Below, piece by piece: positions 41,571-51,392 of a stretch of 64,000 nucleotides of DNA; the stretch's first letter is position 1; every line of letters starts with the position of its first letter. A model generated the notes under the pieces. The model had not been told where the DNA came from and searched no databases. It saw only the letters and a list, made by a program, of their open reading frames with translations. The translations under genes and the position numbers were made by a program. The stretch spans positions 40,722-104,721 of the forward strand of contig CAMTMK010000003.1 in assembly GCA_947073645.1 (NCBI GenBank). The letters run 5' to 3'. Origin of the DNA: an uncultured bacterium (GTDB taxonomy: Bacteria > Cyanobacteriota > Vampirovibrionia > Gastranaerophilales > Gastranaerophilaceae).

Positions 41571-42914
41571 TTAATTAGGCAAGATTTCATTCAGGCATTC
41601 TAATGCAATGTCTGTGACAAAATCCATATCTTTGCGTTCAAAGATTAACGGCGGATTGAAATAAATTATGTCACTGAGAGGTCGGAGAATTACGCCTTTT
41701 TTTAATGCTTTTTTGTATATTTGATATCCGGTTCGCAAACTGCTGTCTAAAGGTTCTTTTGTGTCTTTATTTTTGACAAGTTCTATTGCATTAATAAGTC
41801 CTATACTGCGAATTTCGCCTACGTTTGGGTGTGAAAGAAATTTTTCTTTAATTATATTGTTAAAATAAATTGCATTTTCTTGTGCTCTTTGAAGAATTTT
41901 TCCGTCTTCCATTAAGTCCAGTACTGCGTTTGCGCATGAACAAGCCAGTGGATTTCCGCTATATGTGTGACTGTGCATGAATGCTTTTCCTGTGCTGTAA
42001 TCGTCATAGAAAGCATCATAAATTTTTTGAGTTGTAACAAAAAGTGCCATAGGCATATAACCGCCTGTCAAACCTTTTGAAAGACACATGATATCAGGTG
42101 ATACTCCCGCATGTTCAAATGCGAACATCTTTCCGGTTCTGCCGTAACCTGTTGCGATTTCATCAGCGATTAAGTGAACGTTATATTGGTCGCATAGTTG
42201 ACGCAATCTTTTTAGATACAAAGGCGGATAAATTTTCATACCTGCTGAACCTTGTAATAAAGGTTCTACAAGAAGTGCACAGGTTTCGTTTCCATATTGT
42301 GTAAATGCTTGTACCGCTTTTTCTGCACACTCGCAATTACAGTTTTCTCGGCATTTTCCATATGGACATCTGTAACAGTCAGGTGCTTCTATTTTTATAA
42401 CATCCATTAAAATGGGCTTATAAAGCTTTGTATAAAGGTCGCAGTCGCCCACCGAAAGAGCGCCAATAGTTTCACCATGATATGCTTCTGTGAGTGCCAT
42501 AAATCTGGTTTTTTGCGGATTTCCTGTCTGCTCATGGTATTGAAAACTTACTTTCATTGCAGCTTCTATTGCAGATGAGCCGTTATCAGTAAAATTAAAT
42601 TTACATAAACCTTCAGGCAAAATTTTTGACAAGCGTTCACAAAGTCTGATTGCTTGTTTGTGTGTAAAGTTTGCAAAAATAACATGTTCTAATTGCTCAG
42701 TTTGTTTTTTTAATGCCTCAGAGATATGAGTATTGCAATGTCCCAGAAGGTTGCACCACCATGAACTTATTACATCAACATAACGATTTCCTTCTGTATC
42801 ATAAAGATAAACTCCTTCGCCATGGTCGATTACAATAGGCTTAAGCTCCTCATAATCCTTCATTTGAGAGCAAGGATGCCATATATATTCTAAATCTTTT
42901 TCAGCCCAGTTCAT
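41571..42914 (-). CDS. bioA: Adenosylmethionine-8-amino-7-oxononanoate aminotransferase
   Basis: YIWHPCSQMKDYE, YHGETIGALSVGD, LSKGLTGGYMPMA; next to bioD. Confidence 0.95.
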   Translation of the reverse strand: MNWAEKDLEYIWHPCSQMKDYEELKPIVIDHGEGVYLYDTEGNRYVDVISSWWCNLLGHCNTHISEALKKQTEQLEHVIFANFTHKQAIRLCERLSKILPEGLCKFNFTDNGSSAIEAAMKVSFQYHEQTGNPQKTRFMALTEAYHGETIGALSVGDCDLYTKLYKPILMDVIKIEAPDCYRCPYGKCRENCNCECAEKAVQAFTQYGNETCALLVEPLLQGSAGMKIYPPLYLKRLRQLCDQYNVHLIADEIATGYGRTGKMFAFEHAGVSPDIMCLSKGLTGGYMPMALFVTTQKIYDAFYDDYSTGKAFMHSHTYSGNPLACSCANAVLDLMEDGKILQRAQENAIYFNNIIKEKFLSHPNVGEIRSIGLINAIELVKNKDTKEPLDSSLRTGYQIYKKALKKGVILRPLSDIIYFNPPLIFERKDMDFVTDIALECLNEILPN

Positions 42915-43550
42915 TTATATCTCCTTGAAAAATTTCGATAAATCTTCTATTTCTTTGTCATCTTTTTTTACGGTTGCAATAACTTTTATTCCGGTAAGTT
43001 TTTCAACCATTTTCCTGTTATCAGCTTGCATGAAATCATTCTCATCATAATTGTTTAGGATAATTCCTTTAACATTAATCCCGTGGCTTTGTGCGTATTC
43101 TACCGTCAAAACAGTTGAATTAATTGTTCCTAAACTCGCTGATGCAATAATTATAATATCCAGTCCAACTGCCTTTATAACGTCTGGCAAAAGCAAATCA
43201 TCTCCAAACGGACAGACAATTCCGCCAGCTCCCTCAACTACAATAAAATCAAATTCATTTTGTATTCGTTCAAAATCAGCTTTGATTTTATCAAGTTTAA
43301 TAGGAGTGTTTGTCATTTGGGATGCTAAATGTGGAGATACAGCAGGTTTAAATTTATAGGATACATAATTGTTTGCATTTTTATGTATTCTTGATGTTTG
43401 TAGAACATATTCACAATCGTTCGGGTAAACATCTCCGCTAAGGGCAGGTTTATAATAACCGCAATTTGGTATACTTTTTACGATAAGTGCTGAAACATAA
43501 GTTTTTCCAACGTCAGTACCTGTTGCTGTTATAAATATCCCTTTTGCCAT
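42915..43550 (-). CDS. bioD: Dethiobiotin synthetase
   Basis: GIFITATGTDVGKTYVSALI, VEGAGGIVCPF. Confidence 0.94.
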   Translation of the reverse strand: MAKGIFITATGTDVGKTYVSALIVKSIPNCGYYKPALSGDVYPNDCEYVLQTSRIHKNANNYVSYKFKPAVSPHLASQMTNTPIKLDKIKADFERIQNEFDFIVVEGAGGIVCPFGDDLLLPDVIKAVGLDIIIIASASLGTINSTVLTVEYAQSHGINVKGIILNNYDENDFMQADNRKMVEKLTGIKVIATVKKDDKEIEDLSKFFKEI

Positions 43551-43561
43551 TTATACCTCCA

Positions 43562-43592
43562 TAAAAAATGCGGTAACTATAAGTTACCGCAT
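43562..43592 (-). terminator. Hairpin terminator between the TpsB-like gene and bioD
   Basis: Minus strand: atgcggtaac ttata gttaccgcat then TTTTTT. Confidence 0.75.
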
Positions 43593-43611
43593 AAATTTAT
43601 ATTTTCAAGTC

Positions 43612-45594
43612 CTACAGAGAACCGCCGCCTCCGTCGCGGAAGTAATCATAGTGTCTGATATCATCGTAGTTGTTAACGTATTCTGCTTCAACCTGTTTTT
43701 GGAATTGAGTTTTTGGAGCAACAGGTTCTGCTTTTGTACTTCTTGAAGCTAACAATGCATCAATATTGGGTGATAATGTCATTTCAAAGTGGAAGCGACC
43801 CATTTTGCTTTTGTTTTCATGGTAGTTGCGAATTAACGGGAATCCCCAATAAAGTCTTGCACTCAAATCAGCAGGCAATTGTACTCTTAAACCTACACCT
43901 AATGATGCTGCAAAATAACTTCCGTCCATATAGTCTTCGCTTGCAGCAGGGAAGATACCTGCAGTATCTGCGAATACCGCACCTTTTACATATTTGCCGA
44001 TAAACGGAATTTTTTCACCTGTTCTAGGGCTTGTAATTTGTCTTGGTAATAATGGGAACATTAATTCTCCGCTAACGAAGTATCCATTTTTACCAATCAT
44101 TAAACCTTCGTTGTATCCTCTTACTGTTACCAAACCACCTGTTTGCATTTGGTCAAGGTAAGGGATTTGTTTGTCTCCAGGAACGATTTGGTAATTACTT
44201 CTCAAATGACCGATAACACCATGTGAGAAATCGTGTAATCTTGTGATGCTTCCGCTGTATTTAAAGTAATTATTATCTCTTACACTGTTTAAAATCGGGA
44301 ATGAGTAGTATGCGTTTTGGCTTAAATACCAAATACCGTATTTAGTATCTTTTCTTGCCATTAAAGCAACTTCTGCTGAAGTTACGTTATCTACACTTAC
44401 TGCATCTTCAATTTGCGGGAACGGTTTTAAGCCTATAGAAGTTCTTGCTCTTTTATAGTTAATCCCTGCATAAGATTTTAATTCAAATCCGGGCTTTCTA
44501 ATTAGCGGTTGTGAGTAGTAAAGTGAGTATTGGTAAGCTCTACTGCCAATGTCAAATAAATCTACATAAGGTCCATATTTTACATTTGCAAATGTTGATG
44601 AAAACATAACACCAACGCGACCATCTTTTTTGTTTACTGGGAAGTTGTAATCAAAGAATGGGCTCTGTGCACCTCTTGAAAAATAAGAACCTAAAGACAT
44701 TCTGTCACGGTGTCCAGTCAAGCTGTCTGCGTATAACATAGCACCGCCTCTGATGCTGCCTGTGTTATATCGTCCTGCGTTATCCATTACACCCATTAAG
44801 TGGAATGGAAAGCTTTCGTCCGCTACCAGCTCAACGTCTGTTGTACCAGGTTTTTCACCTGCTTTCAAGTTTGCAGATAATCTGATACCTTCATTATATC
44901 TGTTAAAGTCTAATACATCCTTTTCAAGTTCAACGATATCAAATAACTGCCCTTCTTTTTCAGGCATTCTGCGCGTAACATAGCCGTCTTTAGTCCATTT
45001 GTTTTGGATAACGGTAATGTTACCGATTTTACTTTCTGTCAAATCGATGTAGATGTTACCGTTTTGAACTGTTTGTTCAGGCAGAAATGCTCTTGCTGTA
45101 ACAAAGCCTTTTTCTGCATATAAATTATTGATATCATCAATAACATTTTGAATATCTTGGATAAAAACATTACGACCGACAAGTGGCTGAACGAGTTTAT
45201 TAATTTCTTCTTTGGTCAAAATTTCAGAAGGTGCAACTTCAATAGAATTTACATAAACGCCTTTGGTATCAAGTTCTTCTACTGTTGCGCGCTGGAAGGC
45301 GTTATTAGGATTGTTGTTTTGGATGATTTGATTGCCTTCGTCAGGGTTAGCATCTAATCTTCTTCTTTGTTGATATTGGCTGTAATCTTGTGTTTGTTCT
45401 TTTTGCTGATATCTGTCTTTCAAAAAATTAGTATCGTGCATCTGGTTCATACCGGCTTGTGAACCCATTTGCTGCATTTCAGTTGCGCTTGGGAAACTTC
45501 CATATATATCGGCATTTGCTGGGGTAAGTGAAGCAGTTAATGCTATGCAAAATACTGCACTCAAAATACTTTTTTTAGAATTTATCTTTTTCAT
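43612..45594 (-). CDS. ShlB/FhaC/HecB-family outer membrane protein (POTRA + beta-barrel; TpsB-like)
   Basis: Signal peptide, POTRA-like ARAFLPEQTVQNGNIYIDLTESKIGNI, C-terminal barrel VRGYNEG, GVGLRVQLP. Confidence 0.82.
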   Translation of the reverse strand: MKKINSKKSILSAVFCIALTASLTPANADIYGSFPSATEMQQMGSQAGMNQMHDTNFLKDRYQQKEQTQDYSQYQQRRRLDANPDEGNQIIQNNNPNNAFQRATVEELDTKGVYVNSIEVAPSEILTKEEINKLVQPLVGRNVFIQDIQNVIDDINNLYAEKGFVTARAFLPEQTVQNGNIYIDLTESKIGNITVIQNKWTKDGYVTRRMPEKEGQLFDIVELEKDVLDFNRYNEGIRLSANLKAGEKPGTTDVELVADESFPFHLMGVMDNAGRYNTGSIRGGAMLYADSLTGHRDRMSLGSYFSRGAQSPFFDYNFPVNKKDGRVGVMFSSTFANVKYGPYVDLFDIGSRAYQYSLYYSQPLIRKPGFELKSYAGINYKRARTSIGLKPFPQIEDAVSVDNVTSAEVALMARKDTKYGIWYLSQNAYYSFPILNSVRDNNYFKYSGSITRLHDFSHGVIGHLRSNYQIVPGDKQIPYLDQMQTGGLVTVRGYNEGLMIGKNGYFVSGELMFPLLPRQITSPRTGEKIPFIGKYVKGAVFADTAGIFPAASEDYMDGSYFAASLGVGLRVQLPADLSARLYWGFPLIRNYHENKSKMGRFHFEMTLSPNIDALLASRSTKAEPVAPKTQFQKQVEAEYVNNYDDIRHYDYFRDGGGGSL

Positions 45595-45826
45595 TGATTC
45601 ACCTTTGAAATTTGTAATTACAATTTATATAAGTCCGGTCATTTTTATTTTTGCGCATATGAACCGAAATATAAATTATTTTTTAATTTTTATTAAGAAT
45701 TAGTAACAAAAATTAATTTTTTGCAAAAATGCAGTTTGACCTGATATCATTATATATGATATAGTTGTGCTTGTAAAGATGTAACACAAAAAATACGTTT
45801 TTTGAAGTATGATAAAAGGAGAGAAT

Positions 45827-46288
45827 ATGAATAACAAACTTAAATTTTTGGCTGTTGGTATTTCAGCTTTTGTAATTGGTTTATCTTTAAACAATATTGC
45901 GGTATCTGATGTACCTTCAAAAATAGCTGTTGTAGATGTTTCATCAGTTGTAAATTCATCATCACAGGTTCAAGCTCTGAAAAAAGAACAACAGGCTAAG
46001 GCAAAAGACCTTATGACTTTTATTGAAAAAGCAAGAAAAGATGTTGCTGCAACTACTGATACTAAGAAAAAACAAGCTTTGGAAGAAAAATATAATAAAG
46101 AATTAAACACTAAAAAACAAGCTATGGATAAAAGCTATGCTTCAAAGTTAGAAGGTATTGATAAAACAATTTCGGCTCAAATTGCAGCACAGGCTAAAGA
46201 GGGCGGATATGATATAGTACTGGCAAAAGGCGTAGTTTTATACGGTGGTTCTGATATTACAGATGCTGTGAAAAAAGCAGTTAAATAA
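45827..46288 (+). CDS. OmpH/Skp-family periplasmic chaperone
   Basis: Signal peptide, KIAVVDVSSVVNSSSQVQALKKEQQAKAKDL, C-terminal YDIVLAKGVVLYGGSDITDAV. Confidence 0.87.
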   Translation: MNNKLKFLAVGISAFVIGLSLNNIAVSDVPSKIAVVDVSSVVNSSSQVQALKKEQQAKAKDLMTFIEKARKDVAATTDTKKKQALEEKYNKELNTKKQAMDKSYASKLEGIDKTISAQIAAQAKEGGYDIVLAKGVVLYGGSDITDAVKKAVK

Positions 46289-46316
46289 AAAAGCTCCCAA
46301 TTGGGAGCTTTTTTTT
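46287..46316. terminator. GCTCCC-type hairpin terminator
   Basis: aaaaaagctcccaattgggagctttttttt. Confidence 0.85.
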
Positions 46317-48051
46317 AAATATCTTTATAAGAACCTGTAAATTTATCCTTATAAATCGTGTGTAATAATTCGTGTGCTTTGTGTGAATTTGGGTGTTCCA
46401 AATATTCATCATAAAGTTTTCTGATTGATTCGTTACAATGAGATTTGCGCTGTGCAAGTTCTGAATCCTCTTTATACAAGCCTTGTGCACGAATTTCTTT
46501 TGTTGCTGAATTGTCGCAAGAACGAGGCTGGCCTCCGCCATTGATACATCCGCCAGGGCATGCCATAACCTCAAGCATTGCAAATTGAGCTTTTCCTGAC
46601 TTGATTTCCTGAATTGATTTTTCTGCTTCTTTAAGTGTTGAAACAACTCTTACTATAAGTTTTGTACCTTTCAAGTCAAGCTCAATATCACGACATCTGT
46701 TTGAAGTTCCGCGCATTTCTCGGATATCAACGTCATTTAGAGCTTCGCCTGTTGCAAATTCATATGCAGTTCTGACAGCAGCTTCCGCAACACCGCCTGA
46801 TGCACCGAAAATTGTACCTGCACCTGTGTATTCGCCGAACGGATTGTCGTTTGGCTCGGGTTCAAGCGCGTTGAAATCAATTCCCGCTTCTTTAATCATT
46901 CTGCCGAGTTCTTGAGTTGTCAAAACAAAATCAGTGTCAGGTAATTCAGGACGTTTGCACTCGTATTTTTTTGCTGTACAAGGCATAATTCCTACAATTA
47001 CAAGATTTTCTCTTGTTATATTCAGTTTTTCGGGAACGAATTTTGCCAAAACAGGTGAGAGCATACTCATTGGAGATTTACAGCTTGATAGATGATGAAG
47101 CATATCAGGATGCTGTTCTTCAAGATATTTTATCCAGGCAGGACAACAGGAAGTAAATATCGGCAAGTTTTGACCAGATTTTAATCTTCCCAAAAATTCT
47201 GAAGCTTCTTCCATAATTGTCAAATCTGCCGAGAAGTTTGTATCAAAGATTAGGTCAAAGCCTATTCTTCTTAGTGCTGCATTCATTTTGCCTATAGAGT
47301 TTTCGCCGGCAGGAAGTCCAAACATTTCACCTATTGCAACACGAGTTGCGGGTGCCATTTGAACTACAACTTTTTTATTTTGGTTGGTAATTTCTTTCCA
47401 AACAGCTTCAATATCAGATTTAATTGTTAATGCGCCTGTCGGACAAACCGCTGCACATTGACCGCAGTTAACACAGTCTACTTCTCCAAGAGGTCTGCCC
47501 TTCATTGGTTGAACTACTGTTTTAGAACCTCTGTTTGCAAAGCCTAATACGGAATGTCCCTGAAATTCGGTACAAGCTCTTACGCATGCACCGCAAAGAA
47601 TACATTTGTTCGGGTCACGTACAATAGATGGCGAGCTGTCGTCAATCGGAAGATATTCATCTAATTCTTTATCAGGGTAGCGAATTTTTCTTATACCGTA
47701 TTCTTCTGCATATTGTTGAAGTTCGCAGCTGCCTGATTTTTCGCATGTTAAACAGCTTTTGTCGTGGTTTGCAAGAAGAAGTTCAAGAACTGTTTTTCTA
47801 ATTCTTCTTGTTTTATCAGTGTTAAGATGAATTTTTAATCCCGCTTCGGGAGGCATTGTGCAAGAAGATTGAATACCTCTGCCTTCAACTTCTACAACAC
47901 ACATTCTGCATGCGCCGAATGATGTTAAGTCGGGACGGTAGCAGAAAGTCGGGACATTCATACCTGCTTTTCTGATAACTTCAAGCAAGTTTGGTTCATC
48001 TGTAAATTCAACTTCTTTACCGTCTATGAATAATGTTTTTTTATCTGTCAT
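46315..48051 (-). CDS. hndD: [FeFe] hydrogenase catalytic subunit (HndD/HydA-like)
   Basis: H-cluster motifs TSCCPAWIKYLEEQHPD, MPCTAKKYE, MACPGGCINGGGQP; N-terminal 2Fe-2S plus 4Fe-4S domains. Confidence 0.95.
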   Translation of the reverse strand: MTDKKTLFIDGKEVEFTDEPNLLEVIRKAGMNVPTFCYRPDLTSFGACRMCVVEVEGRGIQSSCTMPPEAGLKIHLNTDKTRRIRKTVLELLLANHDKSCLTCEKSGSCELQQYAEEYGIRKIRYPDKELDEYLPIDDSSPSIVRDPNKCILCGACVRACTEFQGHSVLGFANRGSKTVVQPMKGRPLGEVDCVNCGQCAAVCPTGALTIKSDIEAVWKEITNQNKKVVVQMAPATRVAIGEMFGLPAGENSIGKMNAALRRIGFDLIFDTNFSADLTIMEEASEFLGRLKSGQNLPIFTSCCPAWIKYLEEQHPDMLHHLSSCKSPMSMLSPVLAKFVPEKLNITRENLVIVGIMPCTAKKYECKRPELPDTDFVLTTQELGRMIKEAGIDFNALEPEPNDNPFGEYTGAGTIFGASGGVAEAAVRTAYEFATGEALNDVDIREMRGTSNRCRDIELDLKGTKLIVRVVSTLKEAEKSIQEIKSGKAQFAMLEVMACPGGCINGGGQPRSCDNSATKEIRAQGLYKEDSELAQRKSHCNESIRKLYDEYLEHPNSHKAHELLHTIYKDKFTGSYKDI

Positions 48052-48061
48052 TTTAAAATCC

Positions 48062-49924
48062 TCATTCTAATACTATTGCCTTGAACGGACAATTTGTTAA
48101 ACAAGCCTCGCATTTAATACATTTATCCTGATTAATGTGGTGAGGATTTTTAACTGTACCGTCGATTGCGCCTACAGGGCAGGTTCTTGCACATTTTGTA
48201 CAGCCTTTGCATAAAGCTTCGTTAATAACGATTTTCTTCATTGCCGTACAAACTCCCGCAGGACATTTTTTATCCTTAATATGAGCAATATATTCATCTC
48301 TAAAGTATTTTAAAGTTGAAAGTACAGGGTTTGGAGCAGTCTTGCCAAGTCCGCATAAAGAACCGTCTTTAACAGATTGAGCAAGTTCTTCCAATAACTC
48401 CAAATCTTCCATTGTACCTTTGCCTGCAACGATTTTTTCAAGAATTTTTAACATATTCTTAGTACCTTCACGGCACGGAACGCATTTGCCGCAGCTTTCG
48501 TTTTGTGTAAAGTTCATGAAAAATCTTGCAACTTCAACGATACAAGTTTTGTCGCTCATAACTACAAGCCCGCCTGAGCCGACCATTGCGCCTGCTTTTA
48601 TGAGGTTGTCGTAATCCATCGGAATATCAAGATGTTCTTCTGTCAAACATCCGCCTGAAGGGCCTCCGATTTGTACTGCTTTAAACTTTTTGCCGTCTCG
48701 CATTCCACCGCCGATATCAAATACGATTTCGCGCAATGTTGTACCCATAGGAACTTCAATTAAACCTGTATTATTAACATCACCTGTAAGTGCGAATGTT
48801 TTTGTACCTTTTGAAGTTTCTGTACCCATTGATGCAAACCAATCGGCACCGTTAAGTATAATAACAGGTACGTTTGCAAGAGTTTCAACGTTATTAATCA
48901 AAGTCGGTCTGCCAAACAAACCTTTGTTTGCAGGGAATGGCGGTTTTGGTCTGGGCATTCCGCGTTCACCTTCGATTGATGCTATCAAGGCTGTTTCTTC
49001 ACCGCAAACAAAAGCTCCTGCACCTTCTTTAATATGTAAATCAAGCGAGAAGTCGCTTCCCATAATGTTTTTACCTAGGAAGTGTTTTTCTTCGGCATCT
49101 TTGATAGCTTTTCTCAAACGTTTGATTGCAAGCGGATATTCAGCACGAACATAGATATAGCCTTCATCTGCACCGATTGCAAACGCGGCAATTGCCATAC
49201 CTTCAAGAAGTTTATGCGGGTCGCCTTCCATAACGCTTCTGTCCATAAATGCGCCGGGGTCGCCTTCGTCGCCGTTGCAGACAATATAAGATTTTCCTCC
49301 TTTGTTGGCAGCGGTAAATCTCCATTTTCTGCCTGTGGGGAAACCTCCTCCGCCCCGTCCGCGCAAGCCTGATTTTTCGATTGCGTCGATAACGGCATCA
49401 GGATTATTTTCTTCAATAACTTTTGCTAAAGCTTCATAACCTCTAACCGCAATTGCTTCTTCTATGCTTTCTGCGTTGATATTACCGCAGTTTGCAAGTG
49501 CTGTACGGGTTTGTTTTGCGTAAAAGTTAATGTGTTCATCATCCATTACATGTTCATGAGTTTTCGGATCAACATACAAAAGTCTTTCAACGGGTTGACC
49601 ATTTTTTATATGGCTTTCGTAAATTTCTTCGACATCTTTTTCTTTAACTTTTACATAAGTAACGTGTTTGTCAGGGATTACAACCAGTACGCCCTGTTCG
49701 CAAAAACCGTGACATCCTGTCGGAACGATTGTCATCTTGTCGTAATCTGATAGTACAGCAACGTCAGCGCCAAGTTCTTTGAATTTATCAATAACTTTCA
49801 TTGCGCCGTTTGCAACACAGCCTGTTCCTGCACATACAAGAACCCTTAAACCTTGTTCTTTTATATGTTCTTGTGCGAGTTTTTGTTCTTCTCTAATATC
49901 AATATTTAAACTTGTTTTTTCCAT
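48062..49924 (-). CDS. hndC: NuoF-like hydrogenase subunit (HndC)
   Basis: FMN/NADH motifs GLRGRGGGGFPTGRKWRF, CNGDEGDPGAFMDR, ESCGKCVPCREGT, C-terminal 2x[4Fe-4S]. Confidence 0.94.
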   Translation of the reverse strand: MEKTSLNIDIREEQKLAQEHIKEQGLRVLVCAGTGCVANGAMKVIDKFKELGADVAVLSDYDKMTIVPTGCHGFCEQGVLVVIPDKHVTYVKVKEKDVEEIYESHIKNGQPVERLLYVDPKTHEHVMDDEHINFYAKQTRTALANCGNINAESIEEAIAVRGYEALAKVIEENNPDAVIDAIEKSGLRGRGGGGFPTGRKWRFTAANKGGKSYIVCNGDEGDPGAFMDRSVMEGDPHKLLEGMAIAAFAIGADEGYIYVRAEYPLAIKRLRKAIKDAEEKHFLGKNIMGSDFSLDLHIKEGAGAFVCGEETALIASIEGERGMPRPKPPFPANKGLFGRPTLINNVETLANVPVIILNGADWFASMGTETSKGTKTFALTGDVNNTGLIEVPMGTTLREIVFDIGGGMRDGKKFKAVQIGGPSGGCLTEEHLDIPMDYDNLIKAGAMVGSGGLVVMSDKTCIVEVARFFMNFTQNESCGKCVPCREGTKNMLKILEKIVAGKGTMEDLELLEELAQSVKDGSLCGLGKTAPNPVLSTLKYFRDEYIAHIKDKKCPAGVCTAMKKIVINEALCKGCTKCARTCPVGAIDGTVKNPHHINQDKCIKCEACLTNCPFKAIVLE

Positions 49925-50419
49925 TTATGCCTCCTCTTTCATCAATGTATCAAGCACTATTGTGATAGCGTCTGATGTCATTTGAGGATAAACTTTATCG
50001 TTTATAACAACGACGGGTGCAAGTCCGCATGCGCCCAAACAACTCACGGTTTCAAGAGAGAATAAGCCGTTATCGCTTGTTAATTGACCTTCAGGCATAT
50101 TTAATTTAGCCCTGATTGCGTTCAATACAGGCATTGACCCTCTAACGTGGCAGGCTGTTCCGTCACAAACTTTAATTTCATATTTACCTTTTGGTTCTAA
50201 TGAAAACTGTGCATAAAAAGTAGCTACACCAAAGACTGTTGCAGGTGACAGCCCTTCAATTTTTGTACCGATGTAAATCATCGCATCTTCAGGAAGATAT
50301 CTGTATACTTCCTGAACTTTTTGCAAAATCGCAATCAAGTTGGACTTTTTACAATCATAAGATTGCATAATTTCATCCAGCTTGGATACGTCGATTTTAT
50401 GAGGGTTTTCTACACTCAT
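49925..50419 (-). CDS. hndA: NuoE-like thioredoxin-fold 2Fe-2S subunit (HndA)
   Basis: FGVATFYAQFSLEPKGKYEIKVCDGTACHVRGS, VSCLGACGLAPVVVIND. Confidence 0.94.
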   Translation of the reverse strand: MSVENPHKIDVSKLDEIMQSYDCKKSNLIAILQKVQEVYRYLPEDAMIYIGTKIEGLSPATVFGVATFYAQFSLEPKGKYEIKVCDGTACHVRGSMPVLNAIRAKLNMPEGQLTSDNGLFSLETVSCLGACGLAPVVVINDKVYPQMTSDAITIVLDTLMKEEA

Positions 50420-50510
50420 TCTCGAAACTCCTATTAAATTGTCTGATTAACCCCGATTGCAGAATACAATCTTATAAATATTATTGCATATTTTGGGGAT
50501 TAAATCAAGG

Positions 50511-50705
50511 TTAGGGTTTTTTGAAATTTGCGTAGTATAGAGCTCTGATAAATTTAACAGTTTTTGTAAAAAAACTTTGTTTTGGGTTTTGGACATAACG
50601 AGGATGAAAATTAGGAATCCCTGTATATCTGCCTGTCATTGAAATTGAAGATGAGCTTTGAATTTTTGAGTTGTTAAAATTTACACTATTAATTTTTAAA
50701 TTCAT
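50511..50705 (-). CDS. Small hypothetical protein (64 aa)
   Basis: SD gaaagg before ATG 50705. Confidence 0.55.
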   Translation of the reverse strand: MNLKINSVNFNNSKIQSSSSISMTGRYTGIPNFHPRYVQNPKQSFFTKTVKFIRALYYANFKKP

Positions 50706-50759
50706 AGTACGTTTCCTTTCTTTTATAAATAAAATAAATGTATAATTTTTTTTGCTATT

Positions 50760-51392
50760 TTATAAATTTTTATTACAAAATTCTGCAATTGGGCATTCAT
50801 TGCAATTCGGTTTTATTGGTTTACACACATTTTGTCCGTGTGTTACAAGAAGGGTATTAATATCAAGCCAGTATTTTTTAGGAAGTTTTTCGCGCAGAGC
50901 AAATTCGGTTTCTTCAGGAGTTTTTGTTTTTAAATATCCTAAGCGGTTGCAAATTCTGTGTACATGAACATCTACACATATTGCAGGAATATTATAGCCT
51001 TTTGCAAGTACCAGATTGGCTGTTTTTCTGCCTACTCCATTGAATTTAATCAAATCTTCAATTGTGTCGGGAACTTTATTATCAAGTTCTTCAACTATTA
51101 TTCTTGAAAGTTCTACAATTTGTTTTGCTTTATTTTTGTAAAAACCGACGGGATAAATAGCTTTTTCAAGTTTTTCCACATCACAGTATGCAAAATCTTT
51201 TGGCTCTTTGCCGATTTCAAGCATTCTTAATGTTGCAGGATAGGTAGTCAAATCATTTGTGCGCAGACTTAAAATGCAGGCAATCAGTACTAAATACGGA
51301 TTTTGAAATTCTTCCATGAGCTGTACAAATTCTCTGCGCGGTTGTTTTGCTTCAATAAGAGTTTTTACGATTTTGTCAATGTTATTGTTCAT
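50760..51392 (-). CDS. nth: Endonuclease III
   Basis: HhH LIKFNGVGRKTANLVLAKGY, C-terminal Cys cluster CKPIKPNCNECPIAEFC. Confidence 0.95.
   Translation of the reverse strand: MNNNIDKIVKTLIEAKQPRREFVQLMEEFQNPYLVLIACILSLRTNDLTTYPATLRMLEIGKEPKDFAYCDVEKLEKAIYPVGFYKNKAKQIVELSRIIVEELDNKVPDTIEDLIKFNGVGRKTANLVLAKGYNIPAICVDVHVHRICNRLGYLKTKTPEETEFALREKLPKKYWLDINTLLVTHGQNVCKPIKPNCNECPIAEFCNKNL

Noticed and set aside
48690-49154. Long antisense ORF opposite the NuoF-like gene
   Set aside because: Mirror ORF of a strongly conserved gene with no independent start or SD; same reasoning for the other nested antisense ORFs (e.g. 16423-16665, 17169-17519, 27795-27989).
50723-50756. Weak motif-like sequence upstream of the 64-aa gene
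   Set aside because: Only partial match in very AT-rich DNA; not counted among the six sites.
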